Origin: Candidatus Gastranaerophilales bacterium
GTDB lineage: Bacteria > Cyanobacteriota > Vampirovibrionia > Gastranaerophilales > Gastranaerophilaceae
Assembly (NCBI GenBank): GCA_944323685.1
Contig: CALUTJ010000013.1
Span: forward strand, 1-64,000
Reading direction: 5' to 3'
DNA length: 64,000 nt
The notes beneath the pieces are model-generated. The model made no database searches, was not told the origin of the DNA, and saw only the letters and a program-made list of their open reading frames with translations. The translations under genes were made by a program, and so were the position numbers. Numbering within the stretch: the first letter of the stretch is position 1; each line of letters opens with the position of its first letter. Shown here piece by piece: positions 18,575 to 26,995 of the stretch.

Positions 18575-19072
18575 TTATCTGTTCATGATTGCGTTACGTT
18601 CAATAAGATTCGGCGTCGGGTTAGGCATTCTGTCCGAGGGGTAGTGTTTTGTTTTGGAGTTGTAATCGATAAAAGGAATTTTTCCTGGATTGCGCATAAT
18701 ATCTCCGATTTCCTGCTTGTCGAATCTTGTTGCACTCTGTTTAAATTCCGCATCAAACGGGCGGGTGTATTTATGGTAATTTGCAGAAAGCACATAATTT
18801 TCAGATGAAGGAATGTTGTTAAAGGCCATTTGATAACCTTCTAAAAGCAGATTTGTCAACAACTTTATGTATCCCATGCCCATAATCATAAGCACAAGAA
18901 ACACTGCAAGAATCTTAGGCGCAGCGGCAATTGTCTGTTCCTGAACCTGTGTTACGGCCTGCAATATACCGACAATAAGCCCCACACCCGCTGCCACAAG
19001 CACGCAGGGCATTGATATCAACAACATTGTTATAAGGCCTTTACCCATGTATTCCATTAGTATTTCAAGCAT
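18575..19072 (-). CDS. fliQ: Export gate protein FliQ with long C-terminal extension
   Basis: Residues 1-90 are a standard FliQ with two membrane helices (GLIVGILQAVTQVQEQT is diagnostic). Residues 91-165 are a polar extension (for example SANYHKYTRPFDAEF and FIDYNSKTKHYPSDRMPNP) absent from ordinary FliQ proteins of about 89 aa. FliQ packs around FliP and FliR in the inner-membrane gate; the extension would extend into one of the flanking compartments. It is 28 bp downstream of fliP and 9 bp upstream of the pilus-N-like gene. Confidence 0.9.
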   Translation of the reverse strand: MLEILMEYMGKGLITMLLISMPCVLVAAGVGLIVGILQAVTQVQEQTIAAAPKILAVFLVLMIMGMGYIKLLTNLLLEGYQMAFNNIPSSENYVLSANYHKYTRPFDAEFKQSATRFDKQEIGDIMRNPGKIPFIDYNSKTKHYPSDRMPNPTPNLIERNAIMNR

Positions 19073-19100
19073 ATTTTTTACCTTTATTTAATTTCAATCA

Positions 19101-19742
19101 CTAATTAAAGCTTGCCACAAGCCCGTGGACAATCATGCTCCAGCCATCAACGGCAATAAATATTAACAGCTTAAACGGCAGAGAAATAATCGTCGGAGAC
19201 AGCATGAACATACCTAAAGCCAGCAATACGTTTGCAACAATCAAATCCAGTACAATAAACGGAACATAAATAACAAACCCTATCTCAAAGGCTGTTTTAA
19301 GCTCGCTCACGATATAAGCCGGTGCGACCTGCCATATTGTAATATCATCCGGAGTTTTGGGCTTAGGTGCTCCGGATAGTTGTATGAAAAACGTCATATC
19401 AGACTGTCTGGTCTGCTTCATCATAAATTCTTTTAACGGTTTTGAACCCTCCGCAATTGCAGCAACTATATCCCCATTTTTCTGGTACGGAACAGAACCC
19501 ATTTCCCACATTTTGCTGAACACAGGATTCATCGTATAAATTGTCAAAATCATTGACAACCCAACAAGAACAATCCCCGGCGGAACCTGCTGTGTTCCTA
19601 ATGCCTGTTTAAGCATCGAAAACACTATTGTATATCTCAAAAAGCTTGTCATACAGGTAAAAATCAACGGCAGCAAAGAAAATACCGTCATAACCAACAG
19701 CATTTGCAAAACCGGATTTAAATCTTTTAATACGCTTTCCAT
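19101..19742 (-). CDS. fliP: Export gate protein FliP
   Basis: The 213-aa membrane protein has the FliP/SctR core: TSFLRYTIVFSMLKQALGTQQVPPG, LTIYTMNPVF and the C-terminal LPFKLLIFIAVDGWSMIVHGLVASF. It forms the pentameric gate of the export channel. Unlike many FliP proteins of about 245 aa it has no cleavable N-terminal signal, and is closer in length to SctR. It is flanked by fliO and fliQ in the usual order. Confidence 0.93.
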   Translation of the reverse strand: MESVLKDLNPVLQMLLVMTVFSLLPLIFTCMTSFLRYTIVFSMLKQALGTQQVPPGIVLVGLSMILTIYTMNPVFSKMWEMGSVPYQKNGDIVAAIAEGSKPLKEFMMKQTRQSDMTFFIQLSGAPKPKTPDDITIWQVAPAYIVSELKTAFEIGFVIYVPFIVLDLIVANVLLALGMFMLSPTIISLPFKLLIFIAVDGWSMIVHGLVASFN

Positions 19743-19767
19743 TATTTTTCATCCCTTATTTTTGTTA

Positions 19768-20334
19768 TTAATCAGCCTTTAGTGCTGTATTTTCATTTAA
19801 TTTTCTTAAGAGTTCCCGCATAACAGGCCTTTTTACATTAACAGAGTTCCCTTCAAGGGCTTTCATAACTTCGCTGTAATCCACTGCGGAGGTATTTTTT
19901 TTAATCTCATGAGCGTTATCAGCTTCAACATAAGACTGCTCTTTTGTATAACCTTGAGTATCATATGTGGCAGCTACTTTCTGTTCTTTAAGTTCTCCGG
20001 AAGCGTTAAAAGTCTGTTTAAAATTCTTCAACGGTTCAACTTCAACTGTAGTCATTGCTTCTGACAAAGCTGCTTCCTGTGTATTTGCCGAGAGCTTTGC
20101 CAAAAAAGTTGTACGCTCTGTATCTGCCGCAATAAGGAATCTTTCCATACCTGCTTTAACAATATAAAGAGTCTTGCGGGGAGAAAGGCTCAAGGCATTT
20201 TCAACCTTCAACCCTTTTGCGTTTTGAGCGGAATTGTTGCCGAGCATTGTTTTTTTGTAAACCATAACCCCGACAAGCAGCAGCCCTACCATCGCCATTG
20301 TATAAACTATAAAGTTAAGCAGATATGTTCCCAT
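19768..20334 (-). CDS. fliO: FliO-like export accessory protein
   Basis: The 188-aa protein has one N-terminal membrane helix (residues 5-26) followed by the FliO cytoplasmic domain (LSLSPRKTLYIVKAGMERFLIA). FliO helps assemble the FliP ring. Residues 90-188 are a weakly conserved polar tail. Its place immediately upstream of fliP supports the call. Confidence 0.75.
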   Translation of the reverse strand: MGTYLLNFIVYTMAMVGLLLVGVMVYKKTMLGNNSAQNAKGLKVENALSLSPRKTLYIVKAGMERFLIAADTERTTFLAKLSANTQEAALSEAMTTVEVEPLKNFKQTFNASGELKEQKVAATYDTQGYTKEQSYVEADNAHEIKKNTSAVDYSEVMKALEGNSVNVKRPVMRELLRKLNENTALKAD

Positions 20335-20349
20335 TATGTTTTCCCTTTT

Positions 20350-21597
20350 TTATAAATCGTCTTCATCTACATCAAAATCACTGTAGTCAAAATCTTCTTC
20401 GTTTACCTCTGAATTTTCGTCCTGAACAAGCGGCGGCTCCTCTTGTTGAGGCTGCGGCACTTCCTGCTCATAACTTTGTTGAGGCATTTGCTGAGGCTCT
20501 TGAGGATAAAGGTCATCAAGTATCTGTGCATTTTGCGAAGCTTGATTTTTTTCTTCGGTAAATATTTGATTAATTTTGACCCCGTACCTGTCATTTATAA
20601 TGATTAATTCGCCGGAGGCAACAATTTTATCTTCAACTTTTAAATCAATCTTGTTGTCATAAACAGAGCCTATATCAACTACCAGACCTTCGGAAATTTG
20701 TTTAAGTTCCCCGAGGGTAAGTTTTACTTTCTCAAATTCTGCATTTATTTCAACCTGAATGGTATCCCACATGTTATACATATCAGAACCTGGCATTGTT
20801 TTATCTCCTTTCGCTCCGTAAGGGCTTTCGTCAATATTGTGTTCATAATCCGCCATAATCGCAGGGTTAGGCACCACCCTGAAGGGTATTTTGTGATTGT
20901 CATACTCAAGTATCATTGAAGAAGATTTGCTGTTTTCAAGCACAACTATGTCGTCTTTTTCAAGAGTTTTTAAATCGTTCAGGCGGATTCTTGTTGTGCC
21001 GACACTCAAATTAACATTTGCACAGCAATCTTCAAAATCGGAAATTGTAAAGTTTTCTTCACCTAAAACAATAGGCTGGGGGTCAATTGCAGCAACGGGA
21101 ATTTTTATAACAATTCTGCCGAGAGTCTGACCGCTAACTCTGACAAAAAATGTTAAATTACACTCGTTATAATTGTTGTTTCCATCAGGCAGTGCATCGC
21201 CGGATTTTATACATTCCGAAAAATTCTGATAAAGAAAATCATCAAACCCCGTAAGGATTTTAGCTTCAAGATCAGTCAATTTGTCAATATTAAAAGTTTT
21301 TCCGTTAGAGCCCAGAACATTTTCCAGCAGGGCTTTAACAAGCTTTTTAGAAAGTCGTATAAAAACAGACAACTCACGATTGAGTCTTACCTGAGTAACA
21401 AAAAACTCGTTACGCTCGGCAAGAATATTTGTATTTTCACTCACACTCATCAGCTTCACATCAGGTTCTGCCCCCCAGAACTCGGCAAAAGTTGCGGCGA
21501 CAACATCTGTGAATCTGCTGTCGAACCAGTCATAGGTGAGATTCAAGCTGTCTGAAAACTCTGATGTTATATATTCTTCATCCTGCCCGTATTGCAT
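20350..21597 (-). CDS. Two-SpoA-domain C-ring protein (FliM/FliN/SctQ-like)
   Basis: The 415-aa protein combines a CheC-like N-terminal region (about 20-130), a first SpoA domain (about 165-245, RIRLNDLKTLEKDDIVVLE), a second SpoA domain (about 275-345, VKLTLGELKQISEGLVVDIG and GELIIINDRYGVKI) and a Gln/Glu/Asp-rich tail (350-415). SpoA domains build the flagellar switch or injectisome sorting platform. Having two SpoA domains in one chain resembles SctQ or a FliM-FliN fusion. It is the first gene of the operon, 15 bp before fliO. Confidence 0.8.
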   Translation of the reverse strand: MQYGQDEEYITSEFSDSLNLTYDWFDSRFTDVVAATFAEFWGAEPDVKLMSVSENTNILAERNEFFVTQVRLNRELSVFIRLSKKLVKALLENVLGSNGKTFNIDKLTDLEAKILTGFDDFLYQNFSECIKSGDALPDGNNNYNECNLTFFVRVSGQTLGRIVIKIPVAAIDPQPIVLGEENFTISDFEDCCANVNLSVGTTRIRLNDLKTLEKDDIVVLENSKSSSMILEYDNHKIPFRVVPNPAIMADYEHNIDESPYGAKGDKTMPGSDMYNMWDTIQVEINAEFEKVKLTLGELKQISEGLVVDIGSVYDNKIDLKVEDKIVASGELIIINDRYGVKINQIFTEEKNQASQNAQILDDLYPQEPQQMPQQSYEQEVPQPQQEEPPLVQDENSEVNEEDFDYSDFDVDEDDL

Positions 21598-22402
21598 ATT
21601 TTAAAAAGTGTATCCCTCAATCTTTACAACTTCCCCACTAATAATCTTAAAAACCACGAAGAATTTTAACATCATTTATACGGTGGATTTAGAAACAGCC
21701 ATAGACTCTGACAATTGCAAACAGGTGCTTAAAAGATAAATCAGTAAATTAAATGTTACAATTTCTTTACAAAAACACTAAAACATGTTTAAAATTCTGA
21801 AAATTGGTCCTCTTGTTTCCGAAAAAGTTGAGGCTTACAAGGGAGGGTGCTCGAAGAGTATTTCTGCATCTGTACAGGTGTGATGAAAATGCAAACACAC
21901 TTTTGCAAGTAGCACCGTAGGTTGGGTTTTCAGCCCAACAAAAAAAGAATTAGTTATTACATAAAGGAAATAAAAAGATGAAAAATATTTTCCGCAAAAA
22001 ACATGAAACTATTTGTCATCCTGAACTTGTTTCAGGATCTGACCAGCCTTGTGATTCCACACAAGATTGGTCAGATTCTGAACAGACTCAATCCTTGCAA
22101 ACCAGCAATGACGGATGCTTCAGAATGACACCGAAACGTCATACTGAGGAAGTGAAACGACCGAAGGACCTTTTGGTAAAGTTGGGCAAGTCTCTTGGAT
22201 TTGCTCTACGCTCGATATTGTCGTTCGCTGCGCTTTGCTTTTGCTCACTTCATATCTCGCTTTCCGGACTCGCAAGACTCCGTCCGTCCGCAAATCCGCT
22301 ATGCCCAACCTACGTTGCTTTGCCTCGCCTTGTTTGTCGTAGGATTTTCACCCACTGACAAAGCTTCGCTTTGTGTGGGTTCAAACCACTAGCTTTCATA
22401 TA
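21598..22402. repeat. Intergenic region of palindromic repeats, no credible gene
   Basis: The region holds overlapping inverted repeats and no supported CDS. A palindromic element at about 22016-22135 resembles the widespread GTCATCCTGAAC-type repeats: CTGACCA-CTTGTG pairs with CACAAG-TGGTCAG. GTAGGTTGGG near 21918 recurs inverted as CCCAACCTAC near 22305. A hairpin ACAAAGC TTC GCTTTGT lies inside CCCAC/GTGGG near 22350-22380. An open frame at 21978-22358 crosses these repeats and is judged spurious. Confidence 0.6.
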
Positions 22403-22437
22403 AAAAAGAGGTTTGGCAAAAGCCAACCTCTTTTTTA
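22403..22437. terminator. Bidirectional terminator
   Basis: A GAGGTTTGGC/GCCAACCTC stem with an AAAA loop is flanked by A6 on the left and T6 on the right. On the minus strand it would stop the tRNA-Ser transcript after the trailer repeats. Confidence 0.75.
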
Positions 22438-22440
22438 TTT

Positions 22441-22710
22441 AATGGCGGAGAGGGTGGGGCGTTTTGAGCCTTAGCTCGAAACATTACAAATTATCCCACG
22501 GGCACCGTGTGTTCAACATAAAATCGGGGAAATGGCGGAGAGGGTGGGACGTTTTGAGCCTTAGCTCGAAACATTACAAATTATCCCACGGGCACCGTGG
22601 GTTCAATATAAAATCGGGGAAATGGCGGAGAGGGTGGGGCGTTTTGAGCCTTAGCTCGAAACATTACAAATTATCCCACGGGCACCGTGGGTTCAATATA
22701 AAATCGGGGA
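22441..22710 (-). repeat. Three 90-bp trailer repeats of tRNA-Ser
   Basis: Three tandem units begin at 22441, 22531 and 22621, period exactly 90 bp, with only a few differences. Each opens (plus strand) with TGGCGGAGAGGGTGGG, a copy of the tRNA-Ser 3' end including CCA, then a GAGC/GCTC hairpin, then CCCACGG GCA CCGTGGG, whose right part continues as GCACCGTGGGTTCAA, the exact reverse complement of the tRNA T-arm region at 22731-22745. They lie just downstream of the tRNA and before a terminator, so are probably transcribed with it. Confidence 0.9.
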
Positions 22711-22712
22711 AA

Positions 22713-22800
22713 TGGCGGAGAGGGTGGGATTTGAACCCACGGTGCATTACTGCACACAGACTTTCGAGATCCGCACCTTAAGCCACTCGGACACCTCTCC
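22713..22800 (-). tRNA. tRNA-Ser(CGA)
   Basis: Read on the minus strand the gene starts GGAGAGGTGTCCGAGTGG and ends CCCACCCTCTCCGCCA. The acceptor GGAGAGG pairs with CCTCTCC, the anticodon stem CGGAT/GTCTG holds loop CTCGAAA (anticodon CGA, codon UCG), a long variable arm TGTGCAGTAATGCACC marks a class II tRNA, and the T-arm is GTGGGTTCAAATCCCAC. CCA is encoded. Confidence 0.95.
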
Positions 22801-22835
22801 TTAGCTTTAATTGTATAACAAAAATTTCATAATGC

Positions 22836-23177
22836 CTAAACTTTTTTAGTCTCCACACCGGGCGTATCTTTTATAATAAAAGGCCGTACAAAAGCATAAG
22901 TTCCGTACAACGATGTTGCTAAACCGGCAATGGATAACACTTTGGAGATCTTTGTCATCTTTTGCGCAAGCAATCCGCCTACAGTTAAAAGGGTTGTTCC
23001 TGTCATAATCCCTAAATAGCCTTTGAAAATTGTTCTCGGGACAACGATTGTGTCTGTCATATCAGCAGAATTTTTTGCAGCTGTGTGGAACTTGTCCAAA
23101 AAACTTTGACGTTTCTGTGCCGGCTGAGCCTGTGGCGCAGACTGTTTAAAACTTGGAGTGATGGAGTTAATTTTCAT
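22836..23177 (-). CDS. Small hydrophobic protein with N-terminal ITPSFK tag
   Basis: The 113-aa protein begins MKINSITPSFKQ, continues with a Gln/Ala/Pro-rich stretch, then two hydrophobic segments (about residues 53-72 and 80-99) that could be membrane helices. No known domain is recognised. The N-terminus resembles those of the proteins at 3063, 24857 and 26996 (shared I-T-P and S-F-x motifs). It is alone on its strand between tRNA-Ser and the MCE gene. Confidence 0.6.
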   Translation of the reverse strand: MKINSITPSFKQSAPQAQPAQKRQSFLDKFHTAAKNSADMTDTIVVPRTIFKGYLGIMTGTTLLTVGGLLAQKMTKISKVLSIAGLATSLYGTYAFVRPFIIKDTPGVETKKV

Positions 23178-23222
23178 AGTAAAAACCTGTTTTTAGCTTA
23201 TACTATGATTTTAATACATAAA

Positions 23223-24086
23223 TCACTGCCTGCAAGCCGGATTGTCACATTCGTCAATAACTTTTCCGAACAACAGTCTTAAACCTCCGAAACGTTTGCG
23301 AAGAGTCTTGCGCACCCCGCATGAAATTGCATTGGCATTTGTTGCAAGCCCCTGTACCTGACACATTGCCGCGTCTACATGAGGAATAACCCCGTTTACG
23401 CTTGTTGTTGTACCGTTTAGGTTTGCGCTTAACGTTTCAAGATTTGATATCGTATTATCCAGCCTCTTTTGCTGCACTGATTTGTCTATTTTTTGCGTCA
23501 CGTTATCAAGATTCCGCGTAGCTTTGGACAGATTACCCGTTGTTGTGTAAAGGTTTTTCTGGTTTTCTTTTAATATTTCATTAACCGATTCAAACACCAT
23601 AGCCAGCCCCTCTAGTGCGACATTTAGATTCTCGCTGCTTTGAGCAAGATTTTGTTTTATTGCATCTAAGTCATCAGGATTTTGATTAGCCATAAATGTG
23701 TCAACATCAACAGTAGCCTTGCCTTCTAAAACTGCTCCGTCGGCAATCATTGTTGAGGAAGGCTCTTTAGGATAAACAAGCTCTAAAAAATCCCGTTCTT
23801 TATCGTGGTGTTTTTCTTTTTTTAGTATAACAGTAGTGTTATCCGGCAAAAGCAGGTTTTTGGGGTACAAAACAAGGTGTATGAGCGTGTGATTATAATC
23901 CTCGCTGTGCCTTTGTTCACGGGCTTTGCCTACAACAAGTCCTTTGTAATAAACAGGCAGTTTTTCATGTATAGGACGCAGTTCTTTGAATTTTGCCGTT
24001 ACATAAGTGTATGTGGTTAGTTTATAAATGTAAAACCCGAGCCCTGCAAGTGTTATCAGGGCGAAAATATAAAACAGTTTTTTCAT
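23223..24086 (-). CDS. MCE (MlaD-like) domain protein
   Basis: The 287-aa protein has one N-terminal membrane anchor (residues 4-22) and an MCE domain (about 30-125) with the typical LPVYYKGLVVGKA turn; a long helical region (130-260) with heptad-like Asn/Leu repeats follows. MCE proteins form rings that carry lipids between inner and outer membranes, so the organism likely has an outer membrane. The ABC permease and ATPase partners are not adjacent. Confidence 0.8.
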   Translation of the reverse strand: MKKLFYIFALITLAGLGFYIYKLTTYTYVTAKFKELRPIHEKLPVYYKGLVVGKAREQRHSEDYNHTLIHLVLYPKNLLLPDNTTVILKKEKHHDKERDFLELVYPKEPSSTMIADGAVLEGKATVDVDTFMANQNPDDLDAIKQNLAQSSENLNVALEGLAMVFESVNEILKENQKNLYTTTGNLSKATRNLDNVTQKIDKSVQQKRLDNTISNLETLSANLNGTTTSVNGVIPHVDAAMCQVQGLATNANAISCGVRKTLRKRFGGLRLLFGKVIDECDNPACRQ

Positions 24087-24159
24087 AGTTCAAATGATAA
24101 AACTGTTTTTAAATTAAAAAAATTAGCTGCAAAGGTTAATCCATATTATAATAAACAGT

Positions 24160-24846
24160 ATGAAAAAGATAAAAATTCAGTCCAGACTTACAATAGTTTA
24201 TATATACCTGCTGGCAGTCATAACCATTATTGTTGGTGCTGTTCTTGTTTCTTACAAACCTGATGATATTTTCGGTTATATTATTATGTGTTCATTTGTT
24301 ATTGTATTTTTCTTTAATAAAAAAGACGATGTTGCTTATGTGTCAGATATAAATATTGATGAATCATATATAGAAATTATCTATAAAAAGAACAAAAAAA
24401 TTGTTGACCGCATAAAAATAAATAAATCAAGCATTGTTTGTTTTGATGTAAATATTCATATAATTGAAAATATTTTTCACAATATAGTCAGTCATAAAAC
24501 AGAGGTGAATATTGCTCTTGATAACGGGACTTGTACAAATTTTAAGATTGAAACCAATAATTATGAACTCGGCTCAATTTTGGGAACATATTATCAGCCA
24601 ATAATTAATCTTATTATCGCGCATAATATGATTCCAAACTTTAAATATGAAGTAACAGGTTCCGAATATGTTACACAGGAATTAAAAAGATATTACGAAC
24701 AAGGTAAAGGTTTTTCATTTTGGGAGCATATAACATTAAAATCGGCTGTTTATCCATATGACAAATTTAATGCTGTTTTTGTCTTAAGCGCAATATCAAT
24801 AACAATAATTGCTTTAATTTGTATAGTATTAAAAGCATTTTTTTAA
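24160..24846 (+). CDS. Hypothetical membrane protein
   Basis: The 228-aa protein is unrecognised. Two hydrophobic helices lie near the N-terminus (about residues 11-30 and 38-50) and one at the C-terminus (about 204-226), with a soluble mixed alpha/beta region between, rich in Ile, Asn and Lys. This layout resembles PH-domain-like bacterial membrane proteins, but no motif proves it. It stands alone, divergent from the MCE gene and convergent with the aminotransferase fusion (10 bp apart). Confidence 0.6.
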   Translation: MKKIKIQSRLTIVYIYLLAVITIIVGAVLVSYKPDDIFGYIIMCSFVIVFFFNKKDDVAYVSDINIDESYIEIIYKKNKKIVDRIKINKSSIVCFDVNIHIIENIFHNIVSHKTEVNIALDNGTCTNFKIETNNYELGSILGTYYQPIINLIIAHNMIPNFKYEVTGSEYVTQELKRYYEQGKGFSFWEHITLKSAVYPYDKFNAVFVLSAISITIIALICIVLKAFF

Positions 24847-24856
24847 ATAACAGTTT

Positions 24857-26983
24857 CTAGAAACTCAAATTTATCTGGAACAGGTTCAAATATTTTTCCA
24901 TAGACTCTTTGTCAAAGGTAAGCACGGTATTTTTTACACCGTTAAAGTATCTTTCGCCGTCTTCTTTCATACCTATTGATTTGTAAAGCGCAATGTTATA
25001 GGGCTTGTCAGTAGCAAATTTAAGAGTGTGGTTGCCTGTTTCAAGACAATAGCTGACCATTCTGGCAATTACTGCTTTTGCACTGTTTTTCATTGTTCTT
25101 TCTTTGCCCTGATTCCAGGGAGCGGTGTTCAGGCTTCTGCCCCAGATACAGCCGTCATCTTGAACCTCGATATTGGCTAAAGCCTGAATTTTTCCGTCTG
25201 CTTTAAGCACAAAATATACAGCGTCTGGATAAAGTTTGCCTGATTTGTATGGCGGAAGGATTTCCGCCTCAGGATATTTATCCGGTTTCCATTCTTTTTT
25301 AAGTTCCAGTGCAAGCTGTTTGTATTCGTTTTCATCACTGAAAGGCAAAATATCCTTTATTTCGCCAAATACGGAGTGTCCCTCTTTTATGTTTTGCAGA
25401 TAGACACTCTGTCCGTCTTTTAATATATTCCAGGGCAGTTTTACGTTTTGCGCGGGAATAAATTTCATAAGTTTCGGGTCTTTGTCTTGCAGACGTTCAA
25501 GGAGCATTTTTCGTCTTTCAGGCAAAAGTTCCATATAAGCTGCAAAATCTCTGTCCTCTTTCGGGGTAATTGTGTAAGACCCGTCAGCCATTGCAGCTAT
25601 TTCTTTTTGCAGTTCTTCCGGCAAATCAATTTTTGAAATATCAAAGCGAATCCCTGCCGCTTTTATTCTGTCAAAAGCTTCGTTTATTTGTTTTTCGGTT
25701 GCCGACATAACAATGCGAACATAGCCGTCGCCGTTGTCGCCGAATACATCTCCGGGAGTGAAGGCTATTTGCGATTTGTGCAATACATACTTAAAAAACT
25801 CGTCAGAGCTAAAATCAGGCGGAATCTTTGCCCACAGATAATACGTACCCTGCGTTGGTTTAGCGTCGCTGCCGAGTTCGTGAAGTCTTTTTATGGCAAT
25901 ATTTTTACGGTTTCTGTAGATTTTGTTTACTTTTTTTATGTAACCTTCTTCATCTTTCAACGCTTCTGCCGCTGCTGATTGTACTGGGATATAAACGCTG
26001 CCGCCGGAAAGGAATTTTGCATTTAAAAGGTTATCTATATTGTCTTTTGAGCTTACGGCAAAAGCTACTCTCAGCCCCGGCATGCTCTGTGCTTTTGAAA
26101 AAGTATGAACTTCAAAAGCAACGTCTTTTGCACCTTTTACCTGCATAATACCTGCCGGTTTTTTGCCTGTATGCGTAATCTCGCTGTTATCCATATCATG
26201 GACTATCAATATTCCGTTTTCTTTTGCAAATTTTACGGCTTCTTCAAATGTTTTTTTCGGAGCAAAAGAGCCTGTAGGATTGTGCGGGTAGTTTAGTATC
26301 AATATTTTTGCATCTTTTTGCATTGTGGAAAAATCAGGCAGATAAGCATTCTCGGGATTGAGTTTATACGGAACTTTTGTTAAATCGTGGCGGGTAATCA
26401 AATCGTCGTACAAAGAATACCCGGGGTCAGGGACAAGGACTTTATCGCCGTATTCTGCGTAAGCAGTAAATATATGGTCAATAGCATCGGAGGAACCGGA
26501 GGTAACCATTATTTCTTTTCTGGGGTCAATTGTTACGCCAAAGCGTTTTTTAAACCAGTCAGCAGCCGTATGGAAAAAATATCCGTCGCCTTTAGGGTTG
26601 TTGTATCTGTGCGACCACAGGTCGTTAACTTTATCTTTAAGCGCCTGTTTTGCTTTTTCAGGCGGGGTTAAATCAGGATTTCCCATAGAAAGGTCGACTA
26701 CAGCTCTGTCCCCGTGCAGATAGCGGGCTTTAGATATTTCCGCTATGTATTTGGAAATTTTGTAGTCGCCTGTAGAAAGTCTTTTGGCAGGTTTTATTTT
26801 TTTGTCATCCTGGTTTTGTTTACCGTAAAAGCTTATCAATGCCAGCTTTGCACTGACAGGTTGATTTTGCTGCGGCAAGTGAACCTGTGTTGTAATTGAT
26901 TTTGCTGCCGCAGGTTTATTGCATTTGGTTTTATAATTGCTATAGGTGAGATTTGATAACGGGGTAATTGTCAGTATATTCAT
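24857..26983 (-). CDS. Aminotransferase-GNAT fusion with N-terminal SFYGK tag
   Basis: The 708-aa protein has a 60-residue Gln/Pro-rich leader with ISFYGK (50-55), a fold-type I PLP aminotransferase (about 70-455) related to LL-diaminopimelate aminotransferase (NYPHNPTGSF at 231-240, PLP lysine K297 in HTFSKAQSMPG, R305), and a C-terminal GNAT-like domain (about 520-690) with the acetyl-CoA region ending NIALYKSIGMKEDG. A bifunctional aminotransferase/acetyltransferase is implied. The substrate is unknown. The 117-aa gene upstream on the same strand carries a similar tag. Confidence 0.75.
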   Translation of the reverse strand: MNILTITPLSNLTYSNYKTKCNKPAAAKSITTQVHLPQQNQPVSAKLALISFYGKQNQDDKKIKPAKRLSTGDYKISKYIAEISKARYLHGDRAVVDLSMGNPDLTPPEKAKQALKDKVNDLWSHRYNNPKGDGYFFHTAADWFKKRFGVTIDPRKEIMVTSGSSDAIDHIFTAYAEYGDKVLVPDPGYSLYDDLITRHDLTKVPYKLNPENAYLPDFSTMQKDAKILILNYPHNPTGSFAPKKTFEEAVKFAKENGILIVHDMDNSEITHTGKKPAGIMQVKGAKDVAFEVHTFSKAQSMPGLRVAFAVSSKDNIDNLLNAKFLSGGSVYIPVQSAAAEALKDEEGYIKKVNKIYRNRKNIAIKRLHELGSDAKPTQGTYYLWAKIPPDFSSDEFFKYVLHKSQIAFTPGDVFGDNGDGYVRIVMSATEKQINEAFDRIKAAGIRFDISKIDLPEELQKEIAAMADGSYTITPKEDRDFAAYMELLPERRKMLLERLQDKDPKLMKFIPAQNVKLPWNILKDGQSVYLQNIKEGHSVFGEIKDILPFSDENEYKQLALELKKEWKPDKYPEAEILPPYKSGKLYPDAVYFVLKADGKIQALANIEVQDDGCIWGRSLNTAPWNQGKERTMKNSAKAVIARMVSYCLETGNHTLKFATDKPYNIALYKSIGMKEDGERYFNGVKNTVLTFDKESMEKYLNLFQINLSF

Positions 26984-26995
26984 TATTTACCTGAG

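Noticed and set aside
21978-22358. 126-aa ORF starting MKNIFRKKHETICHPELV
   Set aside because: It runs through palindromic elements with inverted sequence on both strands. Low-complexity, no ribosome-dependent features, no conserved domain.
22441-22710. CRISPR array
   Set aside because: The tandem repeats are contiguous, 90 bp, without unique spacers, and no cas gene is present.
22464-22781. Plus-strand 105-aa frame with a repeated LSLSSKHYKLSHGHR motif
   Set aside because: It is the translation of the 90-bp trailer repeats (three units, period 30 codons) and runs into tRNA-Ser antisense. No start signal, and the period explains the open frame.
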